From: Abelmoschus esculentus
Lineage: Eukaryota; Streptophyta; Magnoliopsida; Malvales; Malvaceae
Assembly: GCA_035048815.1 (NCBI GenBank)
Contig: JAUCBN010000054.1
Coordinates: 8,525,001 to 8,589,000 of the forward strand
Length of the DNA stretch: 64,000 nt
Reading direction: 5' to 3'
The notes beneath the pieces are model-generated. The model worked only from the letters and a program-made list of their open reading frames with translations, searched no databases and was not told the DNA's origin. Shown piece after piece: positions 61,494-64,000 of this stretch (its first letter is position 1; each line of letters starts with the position of its first letter). Position numbers and translations under genes: made by a program.

Positions 61494-63342
61494 TTCCGTT
61501 CTGGTACGATCCAATTCTGAAGACCAAGAAATTCAAGAATCCAAGTAAAAAAAGGAAGAAAATTCTGATGAAGAAGAAGAGTAACAGAAATAACCGATTG
61601 GGAGGGAAATGAAGAGAAAACTAAATTTGGGGGAAATAACGGAAATGGTCCTTTGTTGTTACCCAGTCTCCTTTTTATATCCCACAGCTGAATTACAATT
61701 ATTAATTATGCATGTAAAACGACGTAGTATTACATCACTCAAGCTTGATACGAATGAAAGTAAATACATACAATTAAAGCCCATTAAAATGGTTCCTCCT
61801 ATCAATTTTTTCCTAAAATCAGAACCCAATTTATTTTAGGGTTAAATACCACTTTGGTACATAACTTATACCCAGTTTTTCATTGTGGTACATTTAATTT
61901 TTTTCGTTCTCAATTTTATATACGAAAGGATCAGAATTTGACAAGCGACATGAATTTTTCTTTAAAAAATATCTATTTATTAAGGTATAACAGCAAGACT
62001 AGTCATTAAAGTTTCATTGATTTTTCAATTTCATCCTAAATTTTTAAAATTTCCATTGTTTTTTACGTGTGTAATACTATAAAATAATGCACCATTGAAT
62101 GATTAACACACGTGTATAATATTAAAAATTATAAAAAATAGTGGACTAATGAATGATTAAAATGTGTATAATACTAAAAATTACTGAATCAATGAATGAT
62201 TAATACGTGTATAATATTAAAAAATAAATCTAATATCATTTTATTTTCCTTATTTTTTAAGTCACATTTTCTTTTCATTTATCTTTTTTTTCTCTTCATT
62301 TCCGACCTTCTTCTCAATTCAAATTGTTCAAAAAAAAATAATCTCAATTCAAATTTTTTATTTTCACCTAGTGTAGAGGATGGAAAACATGCTAGGTTGC
62401 TGAGAAAAAATAATTTAGTACTTGAATTAAAATATTTCACCCGAATCTAACATTAGGATGATTAACTCAAAAATTGGATCATTACATATTCAATTAATTT
62501 AATTTTAATTTAAAAAATTTAGGGTAAATTGCATAAATGGTCCCTTGACTATACCTCAATTATCTTTTATATCCCCTGACTATCAAATGTTACAAATTGA
62601 TCCATTGACTAACTTTTTTGAAGCAAAGTGGTTTTGTGCCATTAAAAATTTGACGAGAAACTGATGTGTACGTTAACATGTTGATTTGGATAACCATGTG
62701 GCATCTCTAATCTCTATAATCCAAGTCAACATGTTAACGTCCACGTCAGTTTTCCGTCAAAATGTTAACGTCAAAAGACCATTTTGTTTCAAAAAAGTTA
62801 GTCAATAGACCAATTTGTAATATTTGATAGTTAGGGAATGTAAAAAATAATTAAAGTATAGTCAAGGGACCATTTACATAGTTTACTAAAAAATTTAATA
62901 AATTAAGCGCTTATTATGTACACAATTTTATTAGTTTTGGTTTCTATTTTTCAATGAACAATATTTTCATTAATGCCAAAATGGAATATTTTTAGATTCG
63001 AGTAATCGTATCTTTGTATTAAAATAACGTCATTTTAAACATTGAAACTTTGTCTAAAACCTAACGTATTGGTGAAAATGACCTTTAGGTCCTTTGTTCT
63101 AGATTTAACGCAGTAATTCCCATGGTTGAAAACCAAGGCCACGTTTACATATCCAGAGTCCCCACTAACTACCAACCAACCAAACTCAACGGTGAATGAC
63201 TTGTCGCCTCACTTTCTGCCCAAACATTTATTAGTCTCCGCCAATTCAACTAAGCTGCTGGATCACTCATAAATCTCTGTTTCAGTCCCTTTGTAGTCTA
63301 TCTAAATACAAACGTTTGGATTAAGGCTTGGAAAGAAGAAAA
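61494..63342. promoter_or_regulatory. Shared 5' region of RPN2 (minus) and cytochrome b5 (plus)
   Basis: The two genes are divergent with 1.85 kb between start codons, so their promoters lie here. 61500-61620 is probable RPN2 leader and 63230-63342 probable cytochrome b5 leader (pyrimidine-rich, 'ctctgtttcagtccctttg'). No specific operator is claimed. An M2 MITE occupies 62521-62887. 61840-62500 is AT-rich with repeated 'gaatgattaa.acgtgtataa' words near 62095-62220. Confidence 0.5.
62521..62887. mobile_element. MITE family M2, copy 2
   Basis: A 367-bp relative of 14445-14808: it starts AGGGTAAATTGCATAAATGG, the inverted arm ends CCATTTACATAGTTTACT, and both arms share 'cttgactatacctcaatt'-type sequence. 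It is flanked by perfect 9-bp AAAAAATTT at 62512-62520 and 62888-62896. It sits about 450 bp upstream of the cytochrome b5 start. Confidence 0.85.
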
Positions 63343-63429
63343 ATGGGTAGGGCTGGAAAGCTGTTCACATTTGCTCAAGTCTCTGAGCATAACCATCGCA
63401 AAGACTGTTGGCTCATCATCAATGCCAAG
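63343..63429 (+). CDS. CB5: Cytochrome b5, first exon (gene runs past the window)
   Basis: ATG at 63343 begins MGRAGKLFTFAQVSEHN, then CWLIINAK, then a GT donor at 63430. This is the conserved N-terminal strand of plant ER cytochrome b5 (family form: ..FTLSEVSEHN..DCWIVINGK, then VYDVTKF and the HPGG heme site in the next exon). The known boundary after the GK/AK lysine fits this donor. The heme-binding exon and the C-terminal ER anchor lie beyond 64000. The role is an electron carrier to fatty-acid desaturases and hydroxylases at the ER. The remaining 63430-64000 is intron 1; the short frame continuing past 63430 is intron read-through. Isoform cannot be decided. Confidence 0.88.
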
Positions 63430-64000
63430 GTCATATCTCTTCTTCCTTGTTTATTTTCATGTGTTGGTATGTCTGTTGAATGTCAAAGCTATGGAATTTG
63501 CATGTTTTTGACATGGTGGGTACTTTCAAGCTTGCCTTTTTATGTTTGGTTTTGGGGGTTTTGAATATGGGGGAACTGTATACTCTTCTGAACCATGAAA
63601 GATTTAGAAGAACTTAATGCTTGATTCCATTGGGTATGAAGGGCTTATCCGGGTGTTGTTGTAGACAGGGATAGATTTAGGTTTTCTTATGAAAGTCTGG
63701 ATCCGTCAGCCTCTAGAGCCAACTAAGAGCTATCATACTTTCAGCCTTTGCATCTAACAAATAGATCTGAAGCTGCAATTACTTAAACCATTGTTGATCC
63801 TGCTTTTTAAAGATATAAAAAGGGTGGGCTCAGGTTTAAGATTTAGTGGATGATAATTATGAATGATGCCTAAATTGAAAGCAGATTACCTTAGGATTTT
63901 TGAGGTGTTTCACTCACTAGTTGGTTCAGCTTATGGTTCATGGAGTTGCATCTTTTGTTAGTCATAGGAAGTGGTGAAATGTAAGCTCATTTCAGTAAAA

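Noticed and set aside
1..64000. CRISPR array, prokaryotic operon, or phage or plasmid system
   Set aside because: No regularly spaced short repeats with unique spacers and no prokaryotic gene structure; all genes have spliceosomal introns or clear plant families.

Overview
This is plant nuclear DNA from a dicot. It is AT-rich, its genes have many short exons with GT..AG introns, and it is crowded with LTR retrotransposon remains, MITEs and SINE-like repeats. The repeat types and the gene order suggest a rosid, with a Malvaceae genome such as cotton as a reasonable guess; the sequence alone does not prove this. No bacterial, organellar or CRISPR-like system was seen.

Layout. 1-15 kb is gene-free and repeat-rich. 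It holds MITEs with clean target-site duplications, a 187-bp satellite (about 9.46-11.2 kb), an AT-rich minisatellite (11.2-12.5 kb) and a dispersed repeat family. 15.3-17.8 kb carries an intronless tandem kinase-pseudokinase gene of the LecRK-S.2 type, followed by an EF-hand (CML21/22-like) pseudogene on the minus strand. 19.9-26.6 kb is a pile-up of degenerate Ty3/gypsy gag and protease remnants around a large LTR-like block. 26.6-30.4 kb holds repeats only. 30.5-47.4 kb is one 14-exon gene for a DUF185/NDUFAF7-like methyltransferase. Its introns are inflated by a complete but decayed 5.8-kb Ty1/copia element (itself carrying a DNA transposon in its 3' LTR), a 2.7-kb solo LTR, MITEs and an LTR fragment. 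47.4-52.5 kb is repeat-rich intergenic DNA. 52.5-54.0 kb is a FAMA-type bHLH gene. 56.0-61.5 kb (minus) is the 13-exon gene for 26S proteasome subunit RPN2. The window ends in the first exon of a cytochrome b5 gene.

The genes do not form a shared pathway. They are ordinary plant genes: a membrane-signalling kinase, a mitochondrial complex I assembly methyltransferase, the guard-cell fate factor FAMA, a proteasome base scaffold and an ER electron carrier. From memory, LecRK-S.2, RPN2a and CB5-B lie close together on Arabidopsis chromosome 2, which suggests conserved microsynteny.

The points most worth a second look are these: the RPN2 exon 3 dinucleotide insertion, apparently rescued by an upstream splice acceptor; the pseudokinase half of the tandem kinase; the decayed EF-hand gene; the hairpin-rich 187-bp satellite; three copies of one MITE family, each with a perfect 9-bp duplication; and a cluster of near-palindromic GTATCGGTAC-like motifs inside the solo LTR.
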